Origin: Streptomyces tibetensis
Lineage (GTDB): Bacteria > Actinomycetota > Actinomycetes > Streptomycetales > Streptomycetaceae
NCBI RefSeq assembly: GCF_007655005.1
Contig: NZ_SZVW01000036.1
Coordinates: 1-49,565 of the forward strand
DNA: 49,565 bases
Direction of reading: 5' to 3'
Shown in pieces: positions 36,775 to 46,106 of this stretch. The notes under the pieces were generated by a model. The model saw only the letters and a list, made by a program, of their open reading frames with translations. It ran no database searches and had not been told where the DNA came from. Each line of letters opens with the position of its first letter. Position 1 is the first letter of the stretch. Made by a program: the position numbers and the translations under genes.

Positions 36775-37162
36775 TTCGTGTGCTTCCGCGTTGCCCGGCC
36801 GCAGGCCGGACCTGTGGTGACGACGGAGGAGGAAATCCGACGCCGGCCCGGGGGAGGGGGCGGCGTCCTGGCACGACCTCGGGGTACGGGGAGCGCTCCG
36901 GGTCCCCTGCACCGGCTTCGCCAGGGCGGAAACCTCGGCGAAACGGTGCCGGCACCCGCACGCAGGTGCCGGCCTGCCGCGGACTTGCGGGAGCAGACCT
37001 GGGGTGTCTCGCGGAGGGCTCGTCGAACGGTCGCCGGACACGGCTTCCGGCTCGTCCCTCGGCAGGGGTGGCCCTCGTGCGGAACCGGCCGCAACCAGGT
37101 GTGTGCGGCCGGACCTGAACGCCCCTCGCGGCGGCTCAGCCTGGCCCGATTCGTGCGGCGGC
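36775..37162. other. Intergenic, no supported gene
   Basis: This stretch between the araBAD terminator and the LacI-family stop has only weak overlapping open frames with no recognisable protein. Confidence 0.5.
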
Positions 37163-38182
37163 TCAGCTCGATTCGCGGACGACGAGACGGCAGGGGACGG
37201 TGCGCACGCCTGGCTCCGGGTTGCCGCCGATGGCGTCCAGTAGCCGCAGCGCGGCCTGTCGGCCGATCTCGGCGAGATCCGTGTCGATCGTGGTGAGGGG
37301 AGGGCGGCACGCCAGGGCCATGACATCCCAGTTGTCGTAGCCGACGACCGCCACCTTGCCGGGGACGTCCACGCCGTTCTCGCGCAGGCTGTCGGCGACG
37401 CCCCTGGCGATCTGGTCGTTACCGCAGAAGAAGGCGTCCGTGTCCGGTGCGGTACGCAGGACCGCCTCGGCGGCGCGGCGTCCCCATGCCTCGCTCCACT
37501 CGCCGAAGTGCACCCGGCCGGTGGAGAGCTCCAGCGAAGAGCTTTCGAGCAGCTCGACGGTGTGCCGGGCGCGGTCGCGGGCGGCCGCGTGATGTGCCGG
37601 GCCGGTCACATGTGCGATCCGGGTGCGGCCTGTCGCCAGCAGATGCTCGACTGCCAGCTGCGCTCCGCTGCGGTCGTCGGACACAACCGACATGTCGTCC
37701 GGGTCGGTGGACGGCGAGAGTGCGTAGACCGTCGGTATCTGCTCGATGCCCGTCAAAGGAGGGCGTGGGTCGGTGCGCCGGCCGGTCACGATGATGCCGT
37801 CCACCCGGCGGTCCATGAGGTTGCCCAGGTGGTGCTGCTCGCGGATGGCATCGCCACGGGTGTCGCACAGCAGCACGGAGATCTTCCCGGCGCCGAGCGC
37901 GTCTTCGGCGCCAAGCAGCACAGGGGTGCTGAAGCGGCCGATGCCGTCGGTCGTCATCAACCCGACAGTCCAACTGCGGCCCGTATGCAGGCTCTGCGCA
38001 TTCTGGTTCGGCCGGAAGTCCAGCTCCTTGACGGCGGCCAGGACGCGCTGCCGCGTCTCGGGCCGCATCCTGCCGCTGCCGCTCAGCGCTTTCGAGGCCG
38101 TCCCCACACTGACGCCGGCCAGCTCGGCGACATCGGCGAGCTTCGCCCGCCCGGCTCGGGGAGACCCTGGAACGGCGGCCAC
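37163..38182 (-). CDS. LacI-family transcriptional regulator
   Basis: A 339-aa repressor. The N-terminal HTH and hinge read KLADVAELAGVSVGTASKAL then MRPETRQRVLAAVKEL, and the periplasmic-binding-like effector domain follows (VGLMTTDGIGRFSTPVLLGA, VDGIIVTGRR, DAFFCGNDQIARGVADSL, VVGYDNWDVMALACRPPLTT). I use the GTG at 38,182, with AAGGA 6 nt upstream; a TTG 6 nt earlier is equally possible. It lies between araBAD and, divergently, the arabinofuranosidase/ABC transporter genes, so it probably represses them and responds to an L-arabinose-type sugar. The effector is inferred. Confidence 0.92.
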   Translation of the reverse strand: MAAVPGSPRAGRAKLADVAELAGVSVGTASKALSGSGRMRPETRQRVLAAVKELDFRPNQNAQSLHTGRSWTVGLMTTDGIGRFSTPVLLGAEDALGAGKISVLLCDTRGDAIREQHHLGNLMDRRVDGIIVTGRRTDPRPPLTGIEQIPTVYALSPSTDPDDMSVVSDDRSGAQLAVEHLLATGRTRIAHVTGPAHHAAARDRARHTVELLESSSLELSTGRVHFGEWSEAWGRRAAEAVLRTAPDTDAFFCGNDQIARGVADSLRENGVDVPGKVAVVGYDNWDVMALACRPPLTTIDTDLAEIGRQAALRLLDAIGGNPEPGVRTVPCRLVVRESS

Positions 38183-38285
38183 GCGCAATCCTTTTCCTAG
38201 ATGTCGTCAGTGGTGCACATCCTGACACCGTTCCCGGTCGCTGACCAGTCCCGACAGCAATCCGGAAGAAACTTCCCCTGCCCTC

Positions 38286-38341
38286 TTGACGGCTGCTCCC
38301 GGGCTACCTACGTTTCCCGCAGAAAATCGTTTGCTCAAACG
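38286..38341 (+). promoter_or_regulatory. Promoter and LacI-type operator of the arabinosidase/ABC operon
   Basis: TTGACG (38,286-38,291), a 17-bp spacer and TACGTT (38,309-38,314) form a good sigma-70-like promoter. The palindrome CGTTTG-CT-CAAACG (38,328-38,341) lies where it would cover the first transcribed bases. The divergent LacI gene starts 146 bp to the left. Repressor binding here is inferred. Confidence 0.7.
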
Positions 38342-38442
38342 GGTTCGAGGATTCGGTGAGCCGCCGGTCCGTTCCCGGGACGCATGAACATCCAACGTGC
38401 GCCGGACTCTACCCGTTTTCCCCTCTACCTCTTCGGAGAGCC

Positions 38443-40416
38443 ATGTCCCGCCCACGTTCCACCGTGCCCTCCTCCCCGTCCTCGGCCTCGCCCGAAGCGC
38501 GGCGCGCCCCCATGGGCCCGGTTCGCCTCGGTCCGGATGCCAAGACGGCGCTGGCCCCCGCCACCGTCGAGGTGAGCGCCGGCTTCTGGGGCGCCCGGCG
38601 GGAGGTCAACGCGCGCACCTCCATCCCCCAGGGCCCCGGCCTGCTGGAGTCGGCGGGAAACCTGCAGAACCTGCGCGTGGTGGCGGGCACCGCCGAGGGC
38701 GAGTTCCAGGGCGCGTACCCGTTCGTGGACTCGGACGTCTACAAGTGGCTGGAGGCCACGGCCTGGCAGCTCGCCCAGGAAACGTCCGAGGACGACGGCC
38801 CGCTCGCGGCCGACGTGGAGCGGATCGTCTCCCTCGTCGCCAACGCGCAGCAGCCCGACGGATACCTGAACACGTGGTTCCAACTGCTCAAAGGCGGTGA
38901 GCGGTACAAGGACCTGCGCTGGGGCCACGAGCTGTACTGCGCCGGACACCTGATCCAGGCCGCGGTGGCCCACCACCGGGCCACCGGACGCCCCGAGCTC
39001 CTCGACGTGGCCGTGAGGTTCGCCGACCACATCGACAGCGTCTTCGGCCCCGCGGACAGCGGAAAGCCCCTCGACGGCGTCGACGGCCACCCCGAGGTGG
39101 AGACCGCCCTGGTGGAGCTGTACCGGGAGACCGGTGAACGCCGCTATCTGGACCTCGCCGGCTACTTCGTCGACCGCTTCGGCCACGGTGCGCTCGGCGG
39201 CGAGGCGTACTGCCAGGACCGCGTCCCGCTGCGCGAGGCGACCGACGTCGAAGGGCACGCCGTACGCCAGCTGTACCTGCTGGCCGCCGCGACCGACCTG
39301 GCGACCGAGACCGGGGACGCGGAACTGCGCGCCGCCACCGAACGGCTATGGGCGGCGATGACCACCACCAAGACCCACATCACCGGCGGACTGGGCGCCC
39401 ACCACGACGAGGAGGACTTCGGCGACCCGTACGAACTGCCCAACGAGCGCGCCTACTGCGAGACCTGCGCCGCCATCGCCTCCGTCCAGTGGAGCTGGCG
39501 CATGGCCCTGCTCACCGGCGAGACCCGCTACTCCGACCTCATCGAGCGCACCCTGTACAACGGCTTCCTGGCCGGGGTGTCGCTGGACGGCGAGCGCTGG
39601 CTGTACGTCAACCCGCTCCAGGTCCGCGACGGCCACACCGACCCCGGCGGCGACCAGTCGGCCCGCCGCACCCGCTGGTTCAAGTGCGCCTGCTGCCCGC
39701 CCAACGTGATGCGCCTGCTGGCCTCCCTGGAGCACTACCTCGCCAGCAGCGACGAGGACGGCCTCCAGGTCCACCAGTACGTCACCGGCCGCTACGCCGC
39801 CGACGGCGTCACCGTCCGCTGCGAAACCGACTACCCCTGGCAGGGCACGATCCAACTGACCGTGGAGGAGACCCCAGCGGACCGGCCCTGGACCCTCTCG
39901 CTGCGCATCCCGCAGTGGTGCGGCGAGTTCCGCGTCCGGTGCGGGGACACGGTGTACGACCAGACCGACGCGCCGGTCAACGACGGCTGGCTGCGGCTGG
40001 AGCGCACCTGGGCGCCCGACGACGAGGTCGTCCTCGAACTCGGCCTGGAACCCCGCCTCACGGCCGCCGATCCGCGGGTGGACGCCGTACGCGGCTGTGT
40101 GGCGATCGAGCGCGGGCCGCTCGTGTACTGCCTGGAGCAGGTCGACCACCCCGGCGGCGGCCTGGACGACATCGTCCTCGACACCGGCCGCCCGCTCGCC
40201 GTGAAGCACCGTCCGGACCTGCTCGGCGGAGTCACCACCGTCGTGGCCGCAGGGTACCGCCGGAAGATCCCCGACGCGGGCTGGTGGCCGTACCGGAGCG
40301 CGGAGACCACCGACGCGCCGCCGGCCGACGAGCCCCTCGAACTGACCGCGATCCCCTACTACGCGTGGGCCAACCGCCAGGACGGCAGCATGCGCGTCTG
40401 GCTGCCCACCTCCTGA
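38443..40416 (+). CDS. GH127 beta-L-arabinofuranosidase (HypBA1-like)
   Basis: A 657-aa glycoside hydrolase of family GH127 (old DUF1680). It releases L-arabinose from beta-linked L-arabinofuranosides, such as those on hydroxyproline-rich plant glycoproteins. The unusual Zn-cysteine active site is visible: E340-T-C342 in AYCETCAAIASVQW, and C417-C418 in FKCACCPPNVMR. These match the Glu338, Cys340, Cys417 and Cys418 I recall for HypBA1, Cys417 being the nucleophile. Other marks are WGHELYCAGHLIQAAVAHH and PDGYLNTWFQ. There is no signal peptide, so it should act in the cytosol on imported oligosaccharides. The ATG at 38,443 follows CGGAGAG. It is first in an operon with the ABC transporter. 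Confidence 0.93.
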   Translation: MSRPRSTVPSSPSSASPEARRAPMGPVRLGPDAKTALAPATVEVSAGFWGARREVNARTSIPQGPGLLESAGNLQNLRVVAGTAEGEFQGAYPFVDSDVYKWLEATAWQLAQETSEDDGPLAADVERIVSLVANAQQPDGYLNTWFQLLKGGERYKDLRWGHELYCAGHLIQAAVAHHRATGRPELLDVAVRFADHIDSVFGPADSGKPLDGVDGHPEVETALVELYRETGERRYLDLAGYFVDRFGHGALGGEAYCQDRVPLREATDVEGHAVRQLYLLAAATDLATETGDAELRAATERLWAAMTTTKTHITGGLGAHHDEEDFGDPYELPNERAYCETCAAIASVQWSWRMALLTGETRYSDLIERTLYNGFLAGVSLDGERWLYVNPLQVRDGHTDPGGDQSARRTRWFKCACCPPNVMRLLASLEHYLASSDEDGLQVHQYVTGRYAADGVTVRCETDYPWQGTIQLTVEETPADRPWTLSLRIPQWCGEFRVRCGDTVYDQTDAPVNDGWLRLERTWAPDDEVVLELGLEPRLTAADPRVDAVRGCVAIERGPLVYCLEQVDHPGGGLDDIVLDTGRPLAVKHRPDLLGGVTTVVAAGYRRKIPDAGWWPYRSAETTDAPPADEPLELTAIPYYAWANRQDGSMRVWLPTS

Positions 40417-40469
40417 ACCCACGGCCGTTCCCCGCTCCCTGCGAAACACCCCGAGACAACGAGGTCACC

Positions 40470-41726
40470 ATGAGAAACACCCGCCGTACCCTGATCACCG
40501 CCATCGCCGCCATCGGCGCGCTCACCTCCGTAGCCGCCTGCGGCGGCGGTTCCGACTCCTCCGCCTCCGGGTCCGGCTCGGGCAAGGCCGACGGCACGTA
40601 CAACTTCTGGGACCCCTACCCGCAGTTCGACGCCTCCTCCGCCTGGGGCAAGCTCGTCAGCAAGTGCGGCAGCGACGCCGGGGTCAAGGTCAAGCGCACC
40701 GGCATGGACACCACGGACCTGGGCAACAAGGCGCTGCTCGCCGCCCAGCAGGGCAACGCCCCCGACGTGATGCTCGTCGACAACCCGGTCGTGTCCACGA
40801 TGGTGGAGGCGGGAATCCTCAACAAGACCAGCGACCTCGGCCTGGACACCAAGCCGATCCAGAAGAACATCCTCGGCGCGGGAGAGATCGACGGCGCCTC
40901 CTACGGTGTGCCGATCGGCGCCAACACGCTGGCCCTCTACTACAACAAGAAGGTCCTGACCGCCGCGCACGTCGACCCCGCCTCCATCAAGGACTGGGCC
41001 TCGCTGACGGCCGCCCTGAAGAAGGTCAAGGCGGCCGGAAAGAAGGGCATCACCTTCTCGGCGATCAACACGGAAGAGGGCAGCTTCCAGTTCCTGCCCT
41101 GGTTCTGGGGCGCCGGCGGTGACCTCACCAAGCTGAACTCGGACAAGGGCGTGGCCGCGCTGTCCCTGTGGAAGCAGTGGGTCGGATCCGGGTACGCGCC
41201 CAAGGACGTCCTGCAGAACACGCAGACCACCAGCTGGCAGCAGTTCGCCACCGGCGACTACGCCTTCGCCGAGAACGGCACCTGGCAGCTCGGCAACGCG
41301 GCCAAGGCCGGCTTCGACTACGGCGTCATCAGCATCCCCGGCCAGAACGGCGGCTCGGCACCCGTGCCGACCGGCGGCGAGTTCGTCACCGTGCCCGTGC
41401 AGAAGGACACCTCGCGCTACGACGTCAGTAAGAAGATCGTCACCTGCCTGACCAACTCAGCCAACCTGCTGACCACGGACAACACCCTGACGTATGTCGC
41501 CCCCACCGCGGCGGTGCAGGCAGAGCAGGTCAAGTCGAACCCCGAGCTCAAGCCGTGGGTGACGGCGGTGGCCGCGGCACGCGGGCGCACCAGCGGCGGT
41601 CTGGGCACCAAGTACCCGACCATCTCGCAGCCGATGTGGACCGCCGTCCAGGCCGCCCTGTCCGGCAGCAAGAGCCCCAACGACGCTCTCGACGCCGCGC
41701 AGACGGCCGCCGGCAAGGGCAACTGA
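40470..41726 (+). CDS. ABC sugar-binding lipoprotein
   Basis: A 418-aa extracellular solute-binding protein (family 1). A signal peptide with lipobox LTSVAAC anchors it at residue ~24 and a Gly/Ser-rich spacer follows. The body reads TYNFWDPYPQFDASSAWGKL, ALLAAQQGNAPDVMLVDNPV, GVPIGANTLALYYNKK and TWQLGNAAKAGFDYGVISIP, as in maltose/oligosaccharide binders. It feeds the two permeases downstream and, given the GH127 neighbour, probably binds arabino-oligosaccharides. Substrate is inferred. Confidence 0.92.
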   Translation: MRNTRRTLITAIAAIGALTSVAACGGGSDSSASGSGSGKADGTYNFWDPYPQFDASSAWGKLVSKCGSDAGVKVKRTGMDTTDLGNKALLAAQQGNAPDVMLVDNPVVSTMVEAGILNKTSDLGLDTKPIQKNILGAGEIDGASYGVPIGANTLALYYNKKVLTAAHVDPASIKDWASLTAALKKVKAAGKKGITFSAINTEEGSFQFLPWFWGAGGDLTKLNSDKGVAALSLWKQWVGSGYAPKDVLQNTQTTSWQQFATGDYAFAENGTWQLGNAAKAGFDYGVISIPGQNGGSAPVPTGGEFVTVPVQKDTSRYDVSKKIVTCLTNSANLLTTDNTLTYVAPTAAVQAEQVKSNPELKPWVTAVAAARGRTSGGLGTKYPTISQPMWTAVQAALSGSKSPNDALDAAQTAAGKGN

Positions 41727-41842
41727 CACCCGGCGCCCTCATGGCACGCCCCGGGGCCCTTCCTCCGAAAACCACACGGCCACCCGCAACCGCCCGGACA
41801 CCACCACGGCCCCGGGCAGGCCACCCGCACCCAGGAGTTCGC

Positions 41843-42826
41843 ATGACCACCGCCCGCCTCGACCGCCGCTCACCGCGGTCGACGGTCAAGTTCGCGGCGA
41901 CCGGCACCGTTGACCGGACGGACGCCTCGCCGTTCCGGCGCCGACAGCGCCGCAGGAGCCGGCTCACCGCGCTGGCCTTCCTCGCCCCGCTGGCCCTCTA
42001 CCTCGCCGCCTTCTACGTCTACCCCCTCTACCGCAACCTCGACCTGAGCCTGCGCAACTACACCGTCCGGTCGTTCGTGGCGGGGGATGCGCCCTTCTCC
42101 GGACTGGACAACTTCAGGACCGTCCTCGACGATCCCACGTTCGGCCCGGCGATGCGCCACACCATGATCTTCACCTTCGTGTCGATCGTGTTCCAGTACG
42201 TGGCCGGGCTCGCCCTCGCGGTCTTCTTCAACCGGCACTTCCGGCTGGCCGGCACGCTCCGGGCCCTCTTCCTGATCCCCTGGCTGCTGCCGCTGATCGT
42301 GTCGGCGTCGACCTGGTCATGGATGCTCAACAGCGAGTCCGGCGTCGTCAACTACGCCCTCCACCTGGTGGGCGTGTCCCCGGTCAACTGGCTCGACTCC
42401 CCGGACTGGGCGCTGACCTCGGTCATCATCGCCAACGTCTGGATCGGCATCCCGTTCAACCTGGTCATCCTCTACAGCGGCCTGCAGAACATCCCCGGTG
42501 AGCTGTACGAGGCCGCGTCCCTGGACGGAGCGAGCGCCTGGCAGCAGTTCCGCCGCATCACCTTCCCGCTGCTGCGGCCGGTGTCGGCGATCACCCTGCT
42601 GCTCGGTCTCGTCTACACCCTCAAGGTGTTCGACCTGATCTGGATCATGACCAAGGGCGGCCCCAGCGACGCCTCCTCCACCCTCGCGACCTGGTCCTAC
42701 CAGCTCGGCTTCGGCACCCTACTGCCCAAGTTCGGCCCCGGCGCCGCCGTCGGCAACATCCTCATCCTCATCGCCCTCGTCTTCGGACTGCTGTACATCC
42801 GCGTCCAGAGGAGGCAGGAATCGTGA
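41843..42826 (+). CDS. ABC sugar transporter permease (MalF-type)
   Basis: A 327-aa membrane protein with six predicted helices (LTALAFLAPLALYLAAFYVY is the first) after a basic ~40-residue N-terminal tail. The EAA loop that contacts the ATPase is YEAASLDGASAWQQFRRITF. The ATG at 41,843 follows AGGAG by 5 nt. Its stop overlaps the GTG of the second permease (GTGA). No ATPase gene is in the operon; Streptomyces sugar importers commonly share one ATPase (MsiK) encoded elsewhere. Confidence 0.93.
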   Translation: MTTARLDRRSPRSTVKFAATGTVDRTDASPFRRRQRRRSRLTALAFLAPLALYLAAFYVYPLYRNLDLSLRNYTVRSFVAGDAPFSGLDNFRTVLDDPTFGPAMRHTMIFTFVSIVFQYVAGLALAVFFNRHFRLAGTLRALFLIPWLLPLIVSASTWSWMLNSESGVVNYALHLVGVSPVNWLDSPDWALTSVIIANVWIGIPFNLVILYSGLQNIPGELYEAASLDGASAWQQFRRITFPLLRPVSAITLLLGLVYTLKVFDLIWIMTKGGPSDASSTLATWSYQLGFGTLLPKFGPGAAVGNILILIALVFGLLYIRVQRRQES

Positions 42827-43644
42827 AGTCCCGTACTGGATCCCGCCGTTACACCGTCATCGGTCTCGTCCTGACCGCCGTGATGCTGTTCCCGGTGTAC
42901 TGGATGCTCAACGTGTCCCTCACCCCGCAGCAGGACATGCGCAAGAGCCCGCCCGACCTGCTGCCCCTGCACCCCACGTTCGAGGGCTACCGAGCCGTGC
43001 TGAACGACCAGATGCCCTACCTCGGCACCAGCCTGCTCATCGGTCTGGGCACGGTCGTCCTCACCCTCCTTCTCGCCGCCCCGGCCGGCTTCGCACTGGC
43101 CAAGCTCAAGCCCTACGGCGGGGGACTCCTCGGCCTCGTCCTGCTGGTCGCCCAGATGATCCCCGGCATCGTCATGGCGATGGGCTTCTACGGCATCTTC
43201 CTCGACCTGGGGCTGCAGAACACCTGGTGGGGACTGATCATCGCCGACTCCACCATCGCCGTGCCCTTCGGCGTCATGATCTTCACAGCCTTCATGTCCG
43301 GGATCCCCGGCGAACTCATCGCAGCGGCCCGCATCGACGGCGCCGGCACCTTCCGCACCTTCCGGTCCGTCGTCCTGCCGGTGAGCCGCAACGCGATCGT
43401 CACGGTCTCGCTCTTCAGCTTCCTGTGGGCCTGGTCCGACTTCGTCTTCGCCAACACGCTCGACGGCGGCGGTGACTGGCGGCCGATCACCCTCGGCATC
43501 TACCACTACATCGGCAACAACAACCAGGAGTGGAACGCGATCATGGCCACCGCCGTCGTCGCGTCCCTGCCCGCGGCCGTCCTGCTCGTCCTCGCACAGC
43601 GTTACGTGGCCGCGGGCGTCACCGCGGGCGCCGTCAAGGACTGA
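42823..43644 (+). CDS. ABC sugar transporter permease (MalG-type)
   Basis: A 273-aa membrane protein with six predicted helices, partner of the preceding permease. The EAA loop is IAAARIDGAGTFRTFRSVVL. The GTG start overlaps the first permease stop, so the pair is translationally coupled. Its length is typical of MalG-type subunits. Confidence 0.93.
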   Translation: MKSRTGSRRYTVIGLVLTAVMLFPVYWMLNVSLTPQQDMRKSPPDLLPLHPTFEGYRAVLNDQMPYLGTSLLIGLGTVVLTLLLAAPAGFALAKLKPYGGGLLGLVLLVAQMIPGIVMAMGFYGIFLDLGLQNTWWGLIIADSTIAVPFGVMIFTAFMSGIPGELIAAARIDGAGTFRTFRSVVLPVSRNAIVTVSLFSFLWAWSDFVFANTLDGGGDWRPITLGIYHYIGNNNQEWNAIMATAVVASLPAAVLLVLAQRYVAAGVTAGAVKD

Positions 43645-43841
43645 TGCCACGATGCCCTCCGCCCGAGGCCCCCCGACCCCCTGGGACCGCGCTCCACCCC
43701 CCATCCCGCCCGCACACCGTCCAGAGCTGCAACCCGTCACGAGGGCCCACGTCCCACGTAACCGGCCGGCCCCCGAGCCGTCGCCTCCCCCCGGCGCGCC
43801 GCGCCACCTGCACGTCCCCCTCCCGCCCAGGAGAGCCGCTG

Positions 43842-45611
43842 ATGTCACACCTGAGCTCCCGCCACCGCCACAGAGGACCCCTCGGCCGCGCGAGCGCCGC
43901 CACCCTCGCCACGGCCCTGGCCACCACCGCCCTCGTCCTGTCCGGCACCTCCGCCCAGGCCGCCCCCACCTCCTCCACCACCCTGGTCGTCAACGCCGCA
44001 CAGAACCTGCGGCCCGTCACCCACGTCGGCACCGGCAGCCTCTACGGCCTCGCCGACAACGCCACCCCCTCCGACAGCCTGGTGAGCGCCCTCAAGCCGA
44101 ACACCTTCGTACAGATGGCCCCGGGCGGCAGCCAGAAGCCCAACAACGAGCCCAGCCCCGCCGGCGACTCCCTCGTCGTGGCGCCGAAGGCAGCCCGCGC
44201 GGGCGCCAAGGTGGTCGCCCGTATGCCGGACTGGTACCCGAACTTCCCCTACCAGTGGGTCAGCTGGAGCAACTGGCTGTCGGCGGTCGACCAGCAGGTC
44301 GCCTCCGTGCAGGCCTCCGGTGCCACCAACATCAGCGCGTACGAGATCTGGAACGAACCCGACTGGACCTGGGACACCACCCACGCCGGCCCCTTCAACG
44401 ACGGTTGGGCACGCACGTTCAACCAGATCCGCACGCACGACACCACCACCCCCATCCAGGGCCCGAGCTACGAGCACTGGGACCAGGCCCGGATGAGTCA
44501 GTTCCTCACCGACGCCAAGGCCAGCGGCACCGTCCCCAACGTCATCGCCTGGCACGAACTGCACGGCAGCAGCGACATCGCCGCGCACATCTCCGACTAC
44601 CGCGCACTGGAGAGCAGCCTCGGCATCAGTCCCCGCCCGATCTCCATCGAGGAGTACGGCAAGCCCACGGAGATGGGCAACTCCGGTGCGCTCATCGGCT
44701 ACGCCGCCAAGTTCGAGCGGGCGGGAGTCCGCGACGCCGAGCTCGCGTTCTGGAACCACTACGGCACCCTCGGCGACACCCTCACCGACACCGGCGGATC
44801 GCCCAACGGCTCCTACTGGACGTACAAGTGGTACGGCGACATGTCCGGCAACATGCTGACCACCACGCCGCCCGCCCAGACGGGCATCGACGGACTCGCG
44901 TCCCTGAACAGCGCGGGCAACCAGATCAGCGTCATCGCGGCCGGCTGCACCGGCTCCTGCGCCGTGAAGGTCAACGGCCTGTCGTCGCTGTCGGCCTTCG
45001 GCAGCACAGTCCACGTGAAGCTGGAGTACAGCCCCGACACCGGCCGTACGACCGCCTCTCCCGGCCCGATCACCATCTCCGACGCCGACTACACGGTCTC
45101 CAACGGCTCCATCACGGTCCCGGTGACGATGAACGCCTCCGACGGCTACCACCTGGTGATCACCCCGACCGGCACCAACACCTCCCTGGCCGGCCGCTAC
45201 CAGATCACCAACAAGAACAGCGGCCTCGCGCTGGACACCCTGAACGCGGGCACCGCCCCGGGCACCTCGGTCGTCCAGGCCACATCCACCACCGGCACCG
45301 ACCAGAACTGGACCCTCGTGCCCGCCGGATCGGGCCTCTACAAGATCGCCAACCAGAAGAGCGGGCTACTGCTGGGCATCACCAACGCGGGCACCGCGGA
45401 CGGCAACACCGCCCTGATCTGGGGTGACAACGGCACCGCCGACCACCTCTGGCAGCTCATCCCGGCCCGCGACGGCTACTACAAGATCGCCAACTACAAC
45501 AGCGGACGCCTCCTCGGCGTCAACGGCATGAGCACCGCCCCCGGCGCCCAGGTCCTGCAGTGGGCCGACAACGGCACCGCCGACCACCTCTGGACACTCA
45601 CCGCACGCTGA
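43842..45611 (+). CDS. Secreted GH-A clan glycoside hydrolase with C-terminal ricin-type CBM13
   Basis: A 589-aa exported enzyme. The signal peptide ends near AQA-AP (about residue 41). The catalytic TIM-barrel part has the clan GH-A pair: acid/base Glu172 in EIWNEPDWTW, and a nucleophile Glu270 or 271 in ISIEEYGKP, preceded by VVARMPDWYPNFPYQWVSW. A beta-sandwich domain follows (about 345-450), then a three-repeat ricin B-type lectin domain (about 455-589; DQNW, HLWQL, HLWTL). It may be GH39-related; I cannot fix the family. The operon suggests it cuts arabinose-containing plant polymers outside the cell and feeds the ABC importer. AGGAG lies 8 nt before the ATG. Confidence 0.85.
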   Translation: MSHLSSRHRHRGPLGRASAATLATALATTALVLSGTSAQAAPTSSTTLVVNAAQNLRPVTHVGTGSLYGLADNATPSDSLVSALKPNTFVQMAPGGSQKPNNEPSPAGDSLVVAPKAARAGAKVVARMPDWYPNFPYQWVSWSNWLSAVDQQVASVQASGATNISAYEIWNEPDWTWDTTHAGPFNDGWARTFNQIRTHDTTTPIQGPSYEHWDQARMSQFLTDAKASGTVPNVIAWHELHGSSDIAAHISDYRALESSLGISPRPISIEEYGKPTEMGNSGALIGYAAKFERAGVRDAELAFWNHYGTLGDTLTDTGGSPNGSYWTYKWYGDMSGNMLTTTPPAQTGIDGLASLNSAGNQISVIAAGCTGSCAVKVNGLSSLSAFGSTVHVKLEYSPDTGRTTASPGPITISDADYTVSNGSITVPVTMNASDGYHLVITPTGTNTSLAGRYQITNKNSGLALDTLNAGTAPGTSVVQATSTTGTDQNWTLVPAGSGLYKIANQKSGLLLGITNAGTADGNTALIWGDNGTADHLWQLIPARDGYYKIANYNSGRLLGVNGMSTAPGAQVLQWADNGTADHLWTLTAR

Positions 45612-45710
45612 CCCCACCCGTCCACGGCCCCGCGTCCGCCTGCCCGGCGTCTGGACACTCACCGCACGCTGACCCCACCCGTCCACGGCCCCGCGTCCGC
45701 CTGCCCGGCG
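45589..45710 (+). repeat. Perfect 61-bp tandem duplication at the hydrolase stop codon
   Basis: Bases 45,589-45,649 and 45,650-45,710 are identical as far as I can read. The unit holds the last codons (WTLTAR), the stop, and the left arm of the terminator. The left terminator arm is therefore present twice and the right arm once. It is probably a recent slippage or recombination event. Confidence 0.9.
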
Positions 45711-45722
45711 GGCGCGGGGCCG
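45686..45722 (+). terminator. Terminator of the arabinosidase/ABC/hydrolase operon
   Basis: CGGCCCCGCG (45,686-45,695) pairs with CGCGGGGCCG (45,713-45,722). The stem continues through a T:G pair into CCGCC/GGCGG, about 16 bp in total with a 5-nt loop. Confidence 0.85.
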
Positions 45723-45761
45723 CTGTCTCTCCGGCCGGGTGCCTTCGGGTTCGGGCGGGCC

Positions 45762-46004
45762 TGTGCCGGTCCAGCGGCGGGAGGCCGCGAACACGTCGAT
45801 GAGGTCGCGGGGCACTCCGCAGTCGGCCAGGGCGCGGACCTCGGTCCCGATCACGTCCGCTTCCGCGAGGACGGGTCTGTACGGGCTCTGGGCGACCGGC
45901 CGCCAGAAGATCTCCTTGAGGATGTCGACTTCGCATGCCGGCCCGGTCGCCGGGTCGGAAACGGTGAAGCGGGCGGACAGCGCGGTGGCCTCCAGTGCAT
46001 GCAC
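45762..46004 (-). pseudogene. Fragment of AbiEii/AbiGii-type nucleotidyltransferase toxin
   Basis: The minus strand reads ARFTVSDPATG, CEVDILKEIFWRPVAQSPYR and DVIGTEVRALADCGVPRDLIDVFAASRRW. This resembles the C-terminal half of AbiEii-like nucleotidyltransferases (toxin part of type IV toxin-antitoxin/abortive infection systems), with the usual 'lys-hydrophobic-ala...arg-asp-leu-ile-asp' ending. The N-terminal catalytic GGTALA region is absent and the frame runs on into the terminator, so it is a remnant. Assigned by memory of the family; moderate confidence. Confidence 0.5.
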
Positions 46005-46106
46005 CCGTCGGTGGAGTACGCGTAGGTTCCAGCGCGTTCGGCGAGCAGTCTTGCCACGCACTGCTGGTGGGGCCGCACGGAATCTGTGCCCCTGCTGTGA
46101 TCACGG

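Noticed and set aside
36775..37310. Possible protein in open frames after araD
   Set aside because: Arg/Pro-rich overlapping frames in several phases, with no start signal and no recognisable domain.
45366..46061. 231-codon minus-strand gene covering the whole AbiEii-like stretch
   Set aside because: Only the part 45,762-46,004 resembles a protein family. The rest reads antisense through the terminator, the tandem repeat and the hydrolase C terminus.
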